Source of the DNA: Arion vulgaris
Lineage: Eukaryota; Mollusca; Gastropoda; Stylommatophora; Arionidae
Reading direction: 5' to 3'
Length of the DNA: 64,000 nt
Assembly: GCA_020796225.1 (NCBI GenBank)
Contig: CM036756.1
Location: 66,213,152 to 66,277,151, forward strand
Numbering within the stretch: position 1 is the stretch's first letter; every line of letters begins with the position of its first letter. This document shows positions 27,601 through 33,830 of the stretch, piece after piece. The translations under genes were made by a program, and so were the position numbers. The notes beneath the pieces are model-generated. The model saw only the letters and a list, made by a program, of their open reading frames with translations, did no database searches and was not told the DNA's origin.

Positions 27601-30600
27601 AATGGAGATCTTGTTCCTTGACCTATCCAACCTGGAAAACCCCATGGCAGACCATACAGTTTGATGTTAGGATTTCTCTGAAATGAAAAAGACACAAAGG
27701 ATTAATAAAAAAATATTGTATCATTGCAATTGAAGAGAACTTTTGGCTGAAATCGGATGCACATGTCCTAAACGTGTAGAAGTCTATTCGCTTAGGGGCC
27801 TACCAAACCAATGTGCAACGATACACGTTCTTGGCAAAGATCAAACATATCACAAAGAGTGATTAAAATTGATCGTAAAGAACGTAAGCAAAGAAGAAGA
27901 AGAAGAGAACTTTCATCAATTTATTATACATATCACAAGTAATACAGGACATCTAAGAGGCTGGATTTAGAATGTGTGTATATAATCAGCGAGCTAAAGG
28001 AATCATCAGCATGGACAGTTTTCAGAATACATTGGAGAAAATGAACACCTTAGGTCTACTTTGAGTGGCAATATTATAGTGATTAGTGCATTTGCTTCGT
28101 AGGCCTGTAGAACCGGGATCAAAAGTGGGAGTGGGAATTTTGTCAACCATTATGGCTCTAAGGTCAACCCAGTCTCAGTTCAGTATCAGAGAAAAGTTGG
28201 GAAGTAAAGGTGGCAGACGTTATGTTGACCACATTGCCCATCAAGTGCCATTAGTTAAAGAAAACTATAGACCTAACAAATTACTTTCCAATATACCCAA
28301 TGATATGAAGACATATCTTCTTTAAAATATCCATATTCTCTTCATGCCATAGTTTATAAGCGATCCCCATTGCTGCCGCCTTTATACCCATGGTATTCCA
28401 TGTTAGTCTGTATTCTTTCACTTTCTTTTCCACCATACTTCTCCAGGTTTCTTGTGACAATCTGCACACATGTCTAAGCCCTCTCCTTTTTCCTCTGATC
28501 CTGTTCCAATATACCTCATGATATGAAAACATTATTTTTAAATTTTCATGTCCTCTTCGTAGCATAGTTTATAAGTGATCCCATTGCTGCCAGTCTACTG
28601 CCTTCCTATCCATGGTATTCCATGTCAGTCCATTTCAACATACTTTTCCAGGTTTCCTGTAAATCTAACACATGTTCCAAGCCAGCTCCTTTTTCTTCCT
28701 CTGACCCTGTTTTCCAGTGAAGCACAATTAGGTTTTTTTCAGAGCTTCTCAGTTGGAATATTTTCACAAGATTCTCCTCAGACATTTAAAAAAAACAGTA
28801 TCTAATTTATATGTAATGGTGTTGCCATTTTCCAGCATTTGCTATTGTATAGCAATATTCTGAAAATGTCACTTCAATATATTCTGAATTTGGTGCTCAA
28901 ACCAAGTCCTTTTGATCTCCTTACGTTTTTAATTGTTTAAGTGTAATGAAATCACTTATATTAACCAATAGCAATTATGTTTCCTACATTATCAGTTCTT
29001 TCCAGTTCAACTTTCTTATGGGGAAACAAGATGCCTTGATTATTGGTCAGAAATAAAAACCTTAGACAATGAGTTTAGCTATTTGGAAAGCACATTCTCT
29101 CTCTCTTGCCTTTTAAACCCCAGTTGGGGCATAGACTCTCAAGAGCATTCATGATTAGTTGAATTTTGTAGCTAAAATTTGTTACTGGATGGGGTAGCCA
29201 ACCTCAAGCTGAACTTGGCAACAGCTGAGTGAATACTGGTTTTTTAAACATTAACTGGTGTCTGTGTAGAATAGAGGGATTAAGATGGTATGATATGATC
29301 ACAAATGAGGTGCTGTTAAAGAGAACGAGATAGATTCCAGGGAACCAAGGGGTGGAGAAAATACACTGGCCTTAGATAGAATGCACCATGAGAAAACCCA
29401 AGGTGAATACAACAAGAAGAGTACTTTCCTGGGAACTTGCAGGGAAAGTGAAAGAGAGAGGTCTAGAAACACATGGAGAGGCAATTTTGAGGTAGAGATT
29501 AACGATGTATATGGAAGATTTAGCATGAGTTGGTTGAGGGCTATACCCCCAACCGTGATTAAAAAGGCAAGAGAGAGAGAAGAGGTATATTTACCTTTTT
29601 AGCTTCTACCATTAGCCACCATTCATAACCCCTCGTATAGTTTTCTTCCCAACTGTTGTGCATGTGTGATGCTTCTGTTCCATCTAAATAGATGATAACA
29701 AGACAGTAGACAATGCATTTGTGGGACACAATTTTATTTTATATCATTATTTGCAGCCATTTACTGCAGTCCTGGATATGCAGGCAACCATGGTAACGAA
29801 ATAGCTGACTTCTAAAGTGCAATAGTAAGAATGTTGGATATGGACAAGGGAGACATATCAGTTATTTAATAGTAACCTGTTTGATGACAACATAGCAATA
29901 GATCATATATGCTAAGAATGCAGGAATTTGGAATCAAATATGGAATTACTAAGAAGAGTTACCAGAAAGGAATTATGAAAAATATGTATCAAACAATAGG
30001 AACTCTCTATTTGTATAATACTACTGAACCTTCTTGATCCAGTGGAACATTGGGTTGCAACTGTAGCTCTCCACTCAGTTATCAGTTATATGAGGACTAT
30101 CATCATAGTACTCCGGATATGTCATAGGTGTTCTGATCTCTGCTTCAGCAAATCCAGCAGTGTCCAGCGACCCAACACACCAGTTCGATGTTGATTAATC
30201 AATCTCTTTGCATATTTAGTATGTTGTTCTTTCGGGCTGCACCAATATTGACACCCATCTCTTTCAATCTAGTCAGCAAGTGGAATTCACAGCCCTGAAA
30301 CTCCTCTGTTCGGAAGGACTCTCTCAATGCGTGAAGAATGTCATTTCGATCCATGGCAGCTCCTCTGATATTGTAGCCAAGCCAGCCAATCTATCAGCTC
30401 GCTCATTACCCCTAACTCCTGTGTGCCCAGGGACAAAAATGAAGGTGATTTCTCTGATCATTGTCTGTACCAGTACCTCCACCCAGTTGCGTCTCACCAT
30501 TCCTGATTCGACTTACGAATCATGCTCATGGAGTCACGGAGTATGAAAACACGAGAGTAGTTGTGAGATGCCAACCAGTTTACCACCTCCGTAACCGCCT

Positions 30601-33512
30601 GAACCTCCATTGTCAAACTACTTGTGGTTGTTGCGTAGGCCGCACTGGCCTCTCTTAATATTTTTCCTCCTGAGCGTGCTGAAAAAACCCATGCACAGCA
30701 TTGTTGGCGAATGACTGAACCATCGGTGTAAATAACCACATCTGTATCATTGATGATGTCATTCAAGAAGGCCTCCACCTCTACGTTAATCAGTGATCGA
30801 TTATTTTGTTCGCAGTTTTTCTTAATAGATGTAATAACGGTGAAAGCAATCTGAAATTGAGGTGGCACAGCAATCCATTCCTCTCCTGTTTCAATTCTGG
30901 AAGGATCACATATTTTCCTAAGCGTATCTTCCGCCTGACTCAGCCATGATCTGCCTCTCTTAAGTCTACACCCTTTCTCCTTAATGAGTTCTTCATGGAG
31001 AGAATGTTCCTTGTTTGCGTTGATTCTTAGATATGATCGAACCCTTCAAGTTTCAATTCTGTTAGCAATAGTTGGGAGGTCAAGAAGGAATCGCATTGAC
31101 ACTCCTGGTGTATCTTTGGTGCATTCCAGAATGATGCGCATAGCCTCATTCTGAATTCTTTCCAGTCTCACTGTTTGCGTAGGACTAATTGTTAGGAGAG
31201 CGCATGCATATTCTATACATGACAGAACAATACCTTGAAACAAGCTCTCCACTCAATTCTGTTGTAGGCCATCTTCTTTAGCTTTGGTAAAGTTCCAAAC
31301 TTTCTGATCATCTTTTCTGTTTTTCATCAGGTACTATGTGGCAAAATGGAGTGATTTCGTTTCTAACAACACAGTGAGAGATAGAACACACCAACAACCC
31401 ATATCAAATATTATAAGGAAACGAAGGTGGAAATATTTAGGTCATGTTCTTAGATCAGACGAATAGAGACTAAATCGACAAGTCCTTATGTTGGGAAAAG
31501 AAAACGTGGAAGACCAAAGACCACTCTTCGAAGAACCATCCAACAAGAAAGTAAACTATTGGGATGTAAAACCATACAAGATCTCCAACTGCTAGCAACG
31601 AACCGCATCACATGGAGATCTAAAACCTCTGCCCTATGTGCCGCCTTTGGCACGAAAGGAACAAACTAACTAACTATGTGGGGGTCCATCACTCTTCTTT
31701 TCCCCATGTGTGTTCCAATCAAATACATGTCTGTTTATATTGTGATCCACATGTATACTTGCTGTATTTTATTATAAAAAATTAAAACCCATGTGCCTGC
31801 TCAAAGTGTCATAAAATCTGCTCTGTTAGCTAATAATTATAGGCACTGTGTGGTGCAGTAACATGGACAATGAACAAGAAGCTAGAATACAAGGTTTGCT
31901 ATTGAGATGTGGATTTGAAGAAATATCTGGCATACCTCAAGGAGACACAAACATAAACTGCAGTTGTGAACAAAGGCCTAGTGTAAAAAAAAATATTATA
32001 TAAATATAATATATTTTACACCTCTGAATACTAATAATAGCCATCCTTCGCAATTTATGATGACAACAGCCTCATTTGTGTGCTGTTACACCTCTCTGGT
32101 GGGTGTTGACGTGACTGTAAAGTACAATCCTCGAACACAATCCCCACCAAAGGTGGGGCATACATGATCAAGGTTAGACATGTGGGTGTTGTGTATTTTG
32201 TCTTGTCACGCAGCTTGCTTTTTCTGCACTTTAACAGTATGACCATTTTCAGCTAGATTGTTACAGCATCACATTTGGCGATCTTGCACAGGATTCCAGC
32301 ACATGGTGTTTATATCAAAGAATTTTAGAAAAACTATATGAGTGGAGTGTCTTTAAAGTGATTTTTCTGTCCATCAACTGATAGTTGCTCCCTGCAAGCT
32401 CCCCATACATAAAATGTTTTGGGATGCGTTTATCCCAAGCAACGTGACTCGCCCATCTCACTTGAGCCTTCTGCACAGGATGTTGACGCTTTGGATCTTG
32501 GCTCTTATGGAGGCTTCAGTATCTGGAATTGTGTCCTGCCAGTTTATTTTCAGCGTAGACAACTTGTGTGGAAGTTCGTTAAGTTTTCTTGCGTGTCTGC
32601 TATACACTGTCCTGAAAACAATGCTACAAGGAAAGGCTGAGGCAACCTGCCCAGGGGAAAACAATGGTAAGGAAATTACTAGTGGACAACATTCATATGA
32701 ATACTACCATGGCCAGAAAATTTCAACATGGAGCTGGCAATTAACCTGAAGCAAAAAAAAGAATACATTACATCTAAAGAGGAAGAAACTGATATGTTAC
32801 GCTTTTCAAATATTGAAATTAATTATTAAACACTAGCAACAGAAAATACATAACCTCTAGTCTTTTCTGTTCCACCATCCTCCTTCATATTTCTAATACT
32901 ACTACAACAAATTTTATACAAAGTCTATGTGGAACAAATATGGAATAAAAAGGTAAACACTACCAACCAGTGCTTTGGGCATCTCCGCCAATTTCAACTT
33001 TCAAAATCTGAAGTGAGGCTCCAAAATTTGGCTGGGGAAAAATAAATGCATGATTAAATAATAACTGTTCTTGAATTTTGTTTTTAATCATCTTTTAGAA
33101 ATGTGAGAACTTCACACTCCATGCAAAAAAATTAATAAATTATGGAATCACGTTAGATATATAAGTGGTTCTTTTAATTTGCAATACTCCTCAGTTTCAT
33201 ACAACATGTATTTAAATATATATTATTGCTTTTAAGGACGAAGATTATCCATCGCAGTTTTTTAAAAATAATATGTATATTGAAGTTAGTAACTCTTCAG
33301 TAGATGTGAATGAAAAAAATGTTTTAAATGCTCTATATTTTCATCATCTGAAAATGGCACACTATCTGGTGGGCTGTTTTTAGTTATACAATCAACTATT
33401 ACACTATATGGATTGCATCTGCAAGGAATTTATAAAAGCATACCTTAAACAAATAATCCAGTATCTGATCTCGTTGCTCTTGAGGGTAGTTGACAAGCAG
33501 TTTAGATGTTGC
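436..33512 (-). CDS. GALC: Galactocerebrosidase (GH59), 15 exons, both ends missing
   Basis: The protein is a lysosomal beta-galactosidase that removes galactose from galactosylceramide and psychosine. Fifteen minus-strand exons, listed separately, join in frame into about 546 residues that align with vertebrate GALC from [10 protein letters not shown] through the TIM barrel, beta-sandwich and most of the lectin-like domain ([19 protein letters not shown]). The family acid/base glutamate is in WNEKSY and the nucleophile in LWASEDYST; both are intact. The exons are separated by introns of about 0.4 to 8 kb packed with repeats. The signal peptide and the FDGIGA-type first strand are absent, probably lost in the damaged sequence beyond 33.5 kb. 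The last exons lie left of the window. One exon has a one-base frame disruption. The identity rests on alignment from memory of the family, but motif agreement is extensive, so I am sure of the family. Confidence 0.95.
1022..3348 (+). mobile_element. Tigger/pogo-type DNA transposon, 2.3 kb, decayed
   Basis: Terminal inverted repeats begin cagtaaaccctcgtta at 1022 and end with the complement at 3348, flanked by TA at 1020-1021 and 3349-3350, the Tc1/mariner-pogo target duplication. Both ends also carry cgaactcg. This is a class II cut-and-paste element; the decayed transposase inside is given separately. Confidence 0.92.
1675..3064 (+). pseudogene. Tigger/pogo transposase remnant
   Basis: An N-terminal helix-turn-helix ([20 protein letters not shown]) is followed by a CENP-B-like DNA-binding piece ([17 protein letters not shown]). 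The DDE core has [19 protein letters not shown], where D is the first catalytic Asp, and [11 protein letters not shown], where D is the second. A C-terminal acidic segment (2671-3064) follows. Several frameshifts and stops break it, for example near 1698, 1903 and 2616, so it is not functional. Confidence 0.88.
3560..3995 (+). mobile_element. LINE 3' fragment, RTE/Jockey-like RT C-terminus
   Basis: Translation gives [31 protein letters not shown] and [13 protein letters not shown], the usual thumb and tail of endonuclease-type LINE reverse transcriptases (the family form is WFGHILRM). No catalytic core is present. Confidence 0.7.
3996..5100. other. No gene recognised; weak ORF remnants
   Basis: Small open stretches at 3997-4245, 4325-4510 and 4507-4689 are lysine-rich and match nothing I recognise. 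They may be remains of the adjoining LINE or another element. The rest is GALC intron. Confidence 0.4.
5116..5367 (+). mobile_element. SINE B copy with 15-bp target duplication
   Basis: Head gtccgtgtggtgccggggcc, core agtaagaggcgact, and tail gaagaagaag. It is flanked by attgatatgctgtgc (5101-5115) and the near-identical attgatctgctgtgc (5368-5382). The core is slightly eroded relative to the 51 kb copy. Confidence 0.85.
5440..5862 (+). mobile_element. SINE E copy, split by SINE A
   Basis: The left part (tgcctcaatctggtacca) and right part (ctctgggaagtaaagatggt...cctaacaccatattc) match the SINE E copies at 25.2, 26.7 and 28.1 kb. The interruption at 5487-5737 is a SINE A. Confidence 0.75.
5487..5737 (-). 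mobile_element. SINE A copy nested in SINE E
   Basis: A complete 251-bp element in minus orientation runs from head cgcccaagtggttaccgggc to a short (GAA)n tail. It is flanked by perfect 10-bp duplications ctctgggaag at 5477-5486 and 5738-5747, giving the insertion order. Confidence 0.93.
5969..6146 (-). CDS. GALC: GALC exon: [11 protein letters not shown]...YAVIGDQNW
   Basis: The 178-nt exon has acceptor cccgcag and donor AATTG|gtaagc. It encodes [20 protein letters not shown] and, at its end, [11 protein letters not shown], matching human NFADQTGVFEYF...TISIIGDYNW. The last Trp codon is split with the next exon. Confidence 0.93.
6245..6449 (+). mobile_element. SINE C copy, tRNA-derived
   Basis: The tRNA-like head has an A-box-like stretch (agcgtgttcgtagagcgttg) and B-box ggttcaattcc. 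The body runs through gttacgatgtccatggca to agctcaagtgcttctggatc and a poly-A tail. Confidence 0.88.
6575..6965 (-). mobile_element. LINE 3' fragment
   Basis: The minus-strand translation gives [20 protein letters not shown] and later [15 protein letters not shown] text, typical of RTE/Jockey-like RT C-termini (RILRI.W.D.I.NEE). Frameshifts are present. Confidence 0.7.
7070..7280 (-). mobile_element. SINE C copy
   Basis: This is a full-length minus-strand copy: poly-A at 7071-7083, 3' block complementary to agctcaagtgcttatggatc, head ending at gcccgtctgcccagcgtgtt. Imperfect 13-bp direct repeats (ctctgttcgaatt / ctctgtcccaatt) flank it. Confidence 0.88.
7572..7713 (-). CDS. GALC: GALC exon: [20 protein letters not shown]...
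   Basis: The 142-nt exon has acceptor catcag and donor GAAG|gtggga. It encodes [20 protein letters not shown] and [13 protein letters not shown], matching the human [31 protein letters not shown]. Here the link to the lectin-like domain begins. Confidence 0.96.
7714..8758. other. GALC intron, nothing recognised
   Basis: No exon, SINE or LINE match was seen between the two GALC exons. A thymine/CT-rich tract near 8280-8460 is unremarkable. Confidence 0.5.
8759..8848 (-). CDS. GALC: GALC exon: [20 protein letters not shown]...
   Basis: This is a 30-codon phase 0-0 exon with acceptor tttcag and donor ACG|gtatgt. It corresponds to the human [23 protein letters not shown] region; VWYSKL is the anchor. 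Confidence 0.9.
9110..9300 (+). mobile_element. LINE 3' fragment
   Basis: Plus-strand translation reads [20 protein letters not shown] and [19 protein letters not shown], the classic C-terminal tail of RTE/Jockey-like reverse transcriptases, with a stop between. Confidence 0.78.
9427..9810 (-). mobile_element. Repeat family H copy (LINE-related)
   Basis: The minus strand encodes [20 protein letters not shown], nearly the same peptide as the 11.4 kb copy on the plus strand. It ends near the recurring block gagcacctatggg. It is probably a 3' piece of a LINE. Confidence 0.65.
9827..10165 (+). mobile_element. SINE D copy, tRNA-derived, with 12-bp target duplication
   Basis: The tRNA-like head (tagctcggcctgctagctg) has B-box gggttcgaacc. 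The body carries ctctgaagttggagaaaatc and ends in a long A-run at 10145-10165. Perfect duplications aatgggaaatat flank it at 9815-9826 and 10166-10177. Confidence 0.92.
10613..10702 (-). CDS. GALC: GALC exon: [17 protein letters not shown]...LKGHF
   Basis: This is a 30-codon phase 0-0 exon with acceptor gtttcag and donor TTTT|gtaagt. It matches the human [20 protein letters not shown]...LKGSF, including the Cys of SVCIRP. Confidence 0.95.
10775..10890 (+). mobile_element. Penelope-like element 3' fragment
   Basis: The sequence ttgttgataaaggccttg-ttggtcgaaacgttgctg, then attgtttttgtaatttgt, matches the 3' end of the GIY-YIG element at 44.1-45.26 kb. It contains the hammerhead-like motif discussed in findings. 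Confidence 0.75.
11339..11660 (+). mobile_element. Repeat family H copy (LINE-related)
   Basis: The plus strand encodes [20 protein letters not shown] then [12 protein letters not shown]. The same peptide is seen in the minus-strand copy at 9.4-9.8 kb. It ends around gagcacctatgggtgtgtcg. Confidence 0.65.
12111..12250 (-). CDS. GALC: GALC exon: [13 protein letters not shown]...NLTIVIETM
   Basis: The 140-nt exon has acceptor actcag and donor ATG|gtaaga. It encodes [20 protein letters not shown] and [20 protein letters not shown], matching the human TTQFTQPGWYYL...[21 protein letters not shown]. This is the start of the beta-sandwich. Confidence 0.96.
12251..13179. other. GALC intron; no gene recognised
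   Basis: A directly repeated attgtgcgccatatctacatc occurs at about 12317-12360. An open stretch at 12804-13055 ([15 protein letters not shown] and so on) is unidentified, perhaps old LINE sequence. Confidence 0.4.
13180..14110 (-). mobile_element. LINE fragment, RTE-like reverse transcriptase
   Basis: The minus-strand translation starts with [20 protein letters not shown], the RT motif before the catalytic YADD. It continues through [32 protein letters not shown] text and WSHQASR-like tail. It is broken by many stops and the catalytic box is eroded. Confidence 0.78.
14111..14773. other. GALC intron; old LINE-like text, not resolved
   Basis: Two similar segments (tctagggcatcctttctttcttgaac near 14370 and tctagggtgtcccttcttacttgaac near 14610) show an internal duplication. 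I cannot name the element. Confidence 0.35.
14774..14898 (-). CDS. GALC: GALC exon: [20 protein letters not shown]...SPIWVS
   Basis: The 125-nt exon has acceptor ttttcag and donor TCAG|gtaaac. It encodes [20 protein letters not shown] and [20 protein letters not shown], matching human [42 protein letters not shown]. Confidence 0.97.
15131..15870. repeat. Minisatellite, 52-55 bp unit, about 8 copies
   Basis: The unit is (ctt)n followed by ttaagagaatgataacattt and ctaatgctgctttgatata. Unit anchors (gagaatga) lie at 15151, 15203, 15255, 15307, 15671, 15726, 15778 and 15833. The array is split between copies by the MITE at 15362-15666. Confidence 0.93.
15362..15666. mobile_element. piggyBac-type MITE, 305 bp
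   Basis: It lies between TTAA at 15358-15361 and TTAA at 15667-15670, with terminal inverted repeats ctctttccacgc / gcgtggaaagag. There is no coding capacity. TTAA target and a TIR of this form are piggyBac hallmarks. The interior has a doubled ggcgcagtgtgcgg segment near the right end. Confidence 0.87.
15880..16070 (-). mobile_element. LINE 3' fragment
   Basis: The minus strand reads [20 protein letters not shown] then EKFVDALCF, the end of an RTE/Jockey-like ORF (family form WR..V..LC). Confidence 0.65.
16540..16676 (-). repeat. tRNA-like sequence, probably a SINE head
   Basis: The minus strand reads tggccgaatagattaaacg (A-box-like) and gggttcgatccccag (B-box with T-arm). The tail beyond it is not tRNA. 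A full cloverleaf cannot be closed confidently, so it is called a tRNA-derived repeat and not a tRNA gene. Confidence 0.5.
16836..16873 (-). CDS. GALC: GALC 38-nt exon: [13 protein letters not shown]
   Basis: The tiny exon has acceptor caatag and donor ACATC|gtaagt. It encodes [12 protein letters not shown] plus two bases of Ser, matching the human ILNQNYINGYMTST. Its length and phase exactly bridge the flanking exons. Confidence 0.95.
16945..17191 (-). mobile_element. SINE A copy with 10-bp target duplication
   Basis: A near-complete minus-strand copy with (CTT)n at its left edge. It is flanked by atttagttga at 16935-16944 and 17192-17201. Confidence 0.9.
17400..17700 (-). mobile_element. 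LINE 3' fragment
   Basis: The minus strand contains [24 protein letters not shown] text, matching the copies at 29.3 and 48.5 kb (GNITRRALSCNPQGK). It is short and frameshifted. Confidence 0.55.
17887..18004 (-). CDS. GALC: GALC exon with nucleophile Glu: [12 protein letters not shown]...GCWAR
   Basis: The 118-nt exon has acceptor ctaaag and donor AGA|gtaagt. It encodes [20 protein letters not shown] and [19 protein letters not shown]. The Glu of ASED is the catalytic nucleophile position (258 in mammalian GALC). Confidence 0.97.
18596..18723 (-). CDS. GALC: GALC exon: [20 protein letters not shown]...IIYAIG
   Basis: The 128-nt exon has acceptor ccacag and donor TTGG|gtattt, ending in phase 2. 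It matches the [23 protein letters not shown]...VIGAHYPG region. Lying nearly 8 kb from the previous exon, it sits across the largest repeat-filled intron, which holds the LINE at 19645-24270. Confidence 0.95.
18855..19047 (-). mobile_element. SINE E copy, tRNA-derived
   Basis: The minus strand has B-box gggttcaactcccgc, then gacggctctcaggtcgaccc and ctgggaagtaaaggcggc, matching the other E copies. This copy is the most GC-rich and shows the tRNA head best. Confidence 0.78.
19096..19275 (-). mobile_element. Old SINE B copy
   Basis: The body aligns with SINE B (tgatttgcaccttagagcat, gcatgctttttatttg) but is much diverged and lacks the head. Confidence 0.55.
20560..23590 (+). pseudogene. LINE ORF2: endonuclease and reverse transcriptase, broken
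   Basis: The endonuclease start is [22 protein letters not shown] blocks are [35 protein letters not shown] (motif A), [20 protein letters not shown], and the catalytic LYADDLAIW. After these comes [20 protein letters not shown] and RNase H start [10 protein letters not shown]. At least six frameshifts or stops interrupt it (near 20823, 21480, 21890, 22298, 22858, 23589). The catalytic residues are retained, so decay is moderate. Confidence 0.88.
23592..24254 (+). pseudogene. LINE ORF2 3' part: RNase H and Cys-rich tail
   Basis: It continues the frame-shifted ORF2: [15 protein letters not shown] (RNase H Asp), [20 protein letters not shown] (Asp in KADRLA), and the terminal zinc-knuckle [19 protein letters not shown]. 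It ends PLDH next to the GAA tail. Confidence 0.88.
24360..24700 (-). mobile_element. LINE 3' fragment, weak
   Basis: The minus strand has fragments of RTE-like tail text; the copy is old and only the general pattern (CT-rich plus strand, cttctcc spacing) supports it. Confidence 0.35.
24818..25061 (-). mobile_element. SINE A copy with 12-bp target duplication
   Basis: A complete 244-bp minus-strand copy. Perfect duplications gttctaataatc flank it at 24806-24817 and 25062-25073. Confidence 0.93.
25247..25430 (+). mobile_element. SINE E copy, 5'-truncated
   Basis: Starts in aacccagcctcaatttggta and continues ctgggaagtaaaggcagcc to ccccatatatatatatggta. It lacks the tRNA head. Confidence 0.75.
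25470..25760 (-). mobile_element. LINE 3' fragment
   Basis: The minus strand reads [13 protein letters not shown], a typical LINE ORF2 tail, followed by degenerate sequence. Confidence 0.55.
25809..26011 (+). mobile_element. SINE C copy with 12-bp target duplication
   Basis: This is the cleanest full-length copy: head gcccgtctgcccagcgtgtt, B-box ggttcaattcc, 3' block agctcaagtgcttttgatcg, poly-A. Perfect duplications aaaggattgggt at 25797-25808 and 26012-26023. Confidence 0.94.
26430..26468 (-). CDS. GALC: GALC exon with acid/base Glu: [13 protein letters not shown]
   Basis: This is a 39-nt, phase 0-0 exon (acceptor ttttcag, donor AAG|gtaaaa). The Glu of WNE is the family general acid/base, residue 182 in mammalian numbering. 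It follows IDYIG from the previous exon, as in the human IDYIGIWNERSY. Confidence 0.95.
26683..26945 (+). mobile_element. SINE E copy
   Basis: It has a decayed tRNA head (B-box-like ggatcaaattcc), cagcccagaagcaattgggt and ttggtcaaagaaagatgcga, ending ataactcatggtataaag. Confidence 0.78.
27065..27305 (-). mobile_element. Repeat family H copy, diverged
   Basis: The minus strand encodes [20 protein letters not shown], a divergent form of the KIDV-SI-RFK-FG peptide of the 9.4 and 11.3 kb copies. Confidence 0.55.
27513..27677 (-). CDS. GALC: GALC exon: [17 protein letters not shown]...IDYIG
   Basis: This is a phase 0-0 exon of 55 codons with acceptor atttcag and donor GGG|gtatga. It carries the [15 protein letters not shown] and [12 protein letters not shown] blocks, the most conserved TIM-barrel strands of GH59. 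It leads directly into the exon with the acid/base glutamate. Confidence 0.97.
27744..27901 (+). mobile_element. SINE A copy, 5'-truncated, 12-bp target duplication
   Basis: It begins inside the body (ggctgaaatcggatgcac) and ends in gaagaagaa. Perfect gaagagaacttt duplications at 27732-27743 and 27902-27913 show that the truncation happened on insertion, as target-primed reverse transcription predicts. Confidence 0.9.
28068..28325 (+). mobile_element. SINE E copy
   Basis: It matches the 26.7 kb copy over its length (gattagtgcatttgcttcgt to acccaatgatatgaag). Confidence 0.78.
28320..28750 (-). repeat. Tandemly duplicated LINE-like segment
   Basis: Two about 210-bp units (from 28320 and from about 28530) share catagtttataagtgatccc, ccatggtattccatgt and ctctgatcctgtt. 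The minus strand reads [24 protein letters not shown] text, a LINE ORF2 tail or a related repeat. Confidence 0.6.
29290..29545 (+). mobile_element. LINE 3' fragment (copy of the 48.5 kb one)
   Basis: It encodes [17 protein letters not shown] and [16 protein letters not shown], the diverged form of GNITRRALSCNPQGK...GRPRT at 48.6 kb. Confidence 0.6.
29595..29683 (-). CDS. GALC: GALC exon: DGTEASHMH...[11 protein letters not shown]
   Basis: The acceptor is atttag and the donor AAAAAG|gtaaat. It encodes [15 protein letters not shown] and [12 protein letters not shown], matching the family block TDGTEPSHMH...[13 protein letters not shown]. The first two bases complete the Asp codon begun in the previous exon. 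Confidence 0.96.
29745..29830 (+). mobile_element. LINE RNase H scrap
   Basis: It encodes [15 protein letters not shown], the RNase H GN(E)xAD motif, in a short isolated piece. Confidence 0.5.
30020..31260 (-). mobile_element. LINE ORF2 3' region with RNase H
   Basis: Minus-strand ORFs at 31046-31252 ([23 protein letters not shown]-terminus) and 30494-30868 ([51 protein letters not shown]) give the RNase H catalytic Asp, Glu and Asp. After these comes [18 protein letters not shown]. The family is distinct from the LINE at 19.6 kb and akin to the piece at 45.85 kb. It is frameshifted between blocks. Confidence 0.85.
31340..31670 (+). mobile_element. LINE 3' fragment
   Basis: It encodes [14 protein letters not shown], then, one frame over, [20 protein letters not shown] and [19 protein letters not shown], a typical ORF2 end with one frameshift and a stop. 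Confidence 0.8.
31671..32389. other. GALC intron; no feature recognised
   Basis: No exon or repeat of the window was matched here. The segment 32041-32250 is moderately GC-rich and may be an unplaced repeat. Confidence 0.4.
32390..32650 (-). mobile_element. LINE 3' fragment
   Basis: The minus strand reads [40 protein letters not shown] and LCRRLKWDGRVTLL: the conserved W.D.IPD.E...SI...L...WAGHV.R tail of LINE ORF2. Confidence 0.8.
32968..33031 (-). CDS. GALC: GALC exon: [20 protein letters not shown]
   Basis: The acceptor is ccccag and the donor ACTG|gttggt. The 64 nt end with one base of a split Asp codon completed by the next exon. It matches the [23 protein letters not shown] strand of GH59, which builds the TIM barrel. 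The donor gttggt is weaker than the others in this gene. Confidence 0.95.
33444..33512 (-). CDS. GALC: GALC exon (first recognisable): [10 protein letters not shown]...ILDYLFK
   Basis: The exon reads 23 codons in phase 0 and ends at a good donor (AAG|gtatgc). It corresponds to the ATSRLLVNYPEPYR region of vertebrate GALC, just after the conserved SGGG. The upstream border is abnormal: the bases before GCA read ...gtttttg instead of ending in AG. The start at 33512 is therefore placed by homology. The damaged-sequence zone begins here, and a change from ttttag to tttttg would explain it. Confidence 0.85.
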
Positions 33513-33690
33513 CAAAAACTTGTTTAAAAACCTTAAATTATTTTTAAAAGCCATTTTTTTTATAAACACTTTTGTTGAAAAAATAAAATTTTTAAAGCCC
33601 CAGTTTTCCATTGAACTCTTATTCACTATTGGCCTTGACAAATGATACATAAACATCAAACCCCAAACAAAATTATAAAGAAGCGATATA

Positions 33691-33830
33691 TCTTCTTCTT
33701 CTTTTTGTTGTTCTTCGAAAATTTTAATTACGTGTTTTTCATCTTTCCAAGAACATTATCTTAATTGGTTTGGTAGGCCCCTAAGCATGATTTTACGTTT
33801 AGGACTTTCATCTGATTTCACCCAAAAATT
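33691..33830 (-). mobile_element. SINE A copy, damaged
   Basis: It retains cttcttcttctttttg, attggtttggtaggcccct and the complement of the GGATG block, with missing bases. Confidence 0.7.

Noticed and set aside
33399..33659. An 86-aa minus-strand open frame as a GALC 5' extension
   Set aside because: Upstream of ATSKLL the residues bear no likeness to the GALC N-terminus, and the text is AT-run intron in the damaged zone.
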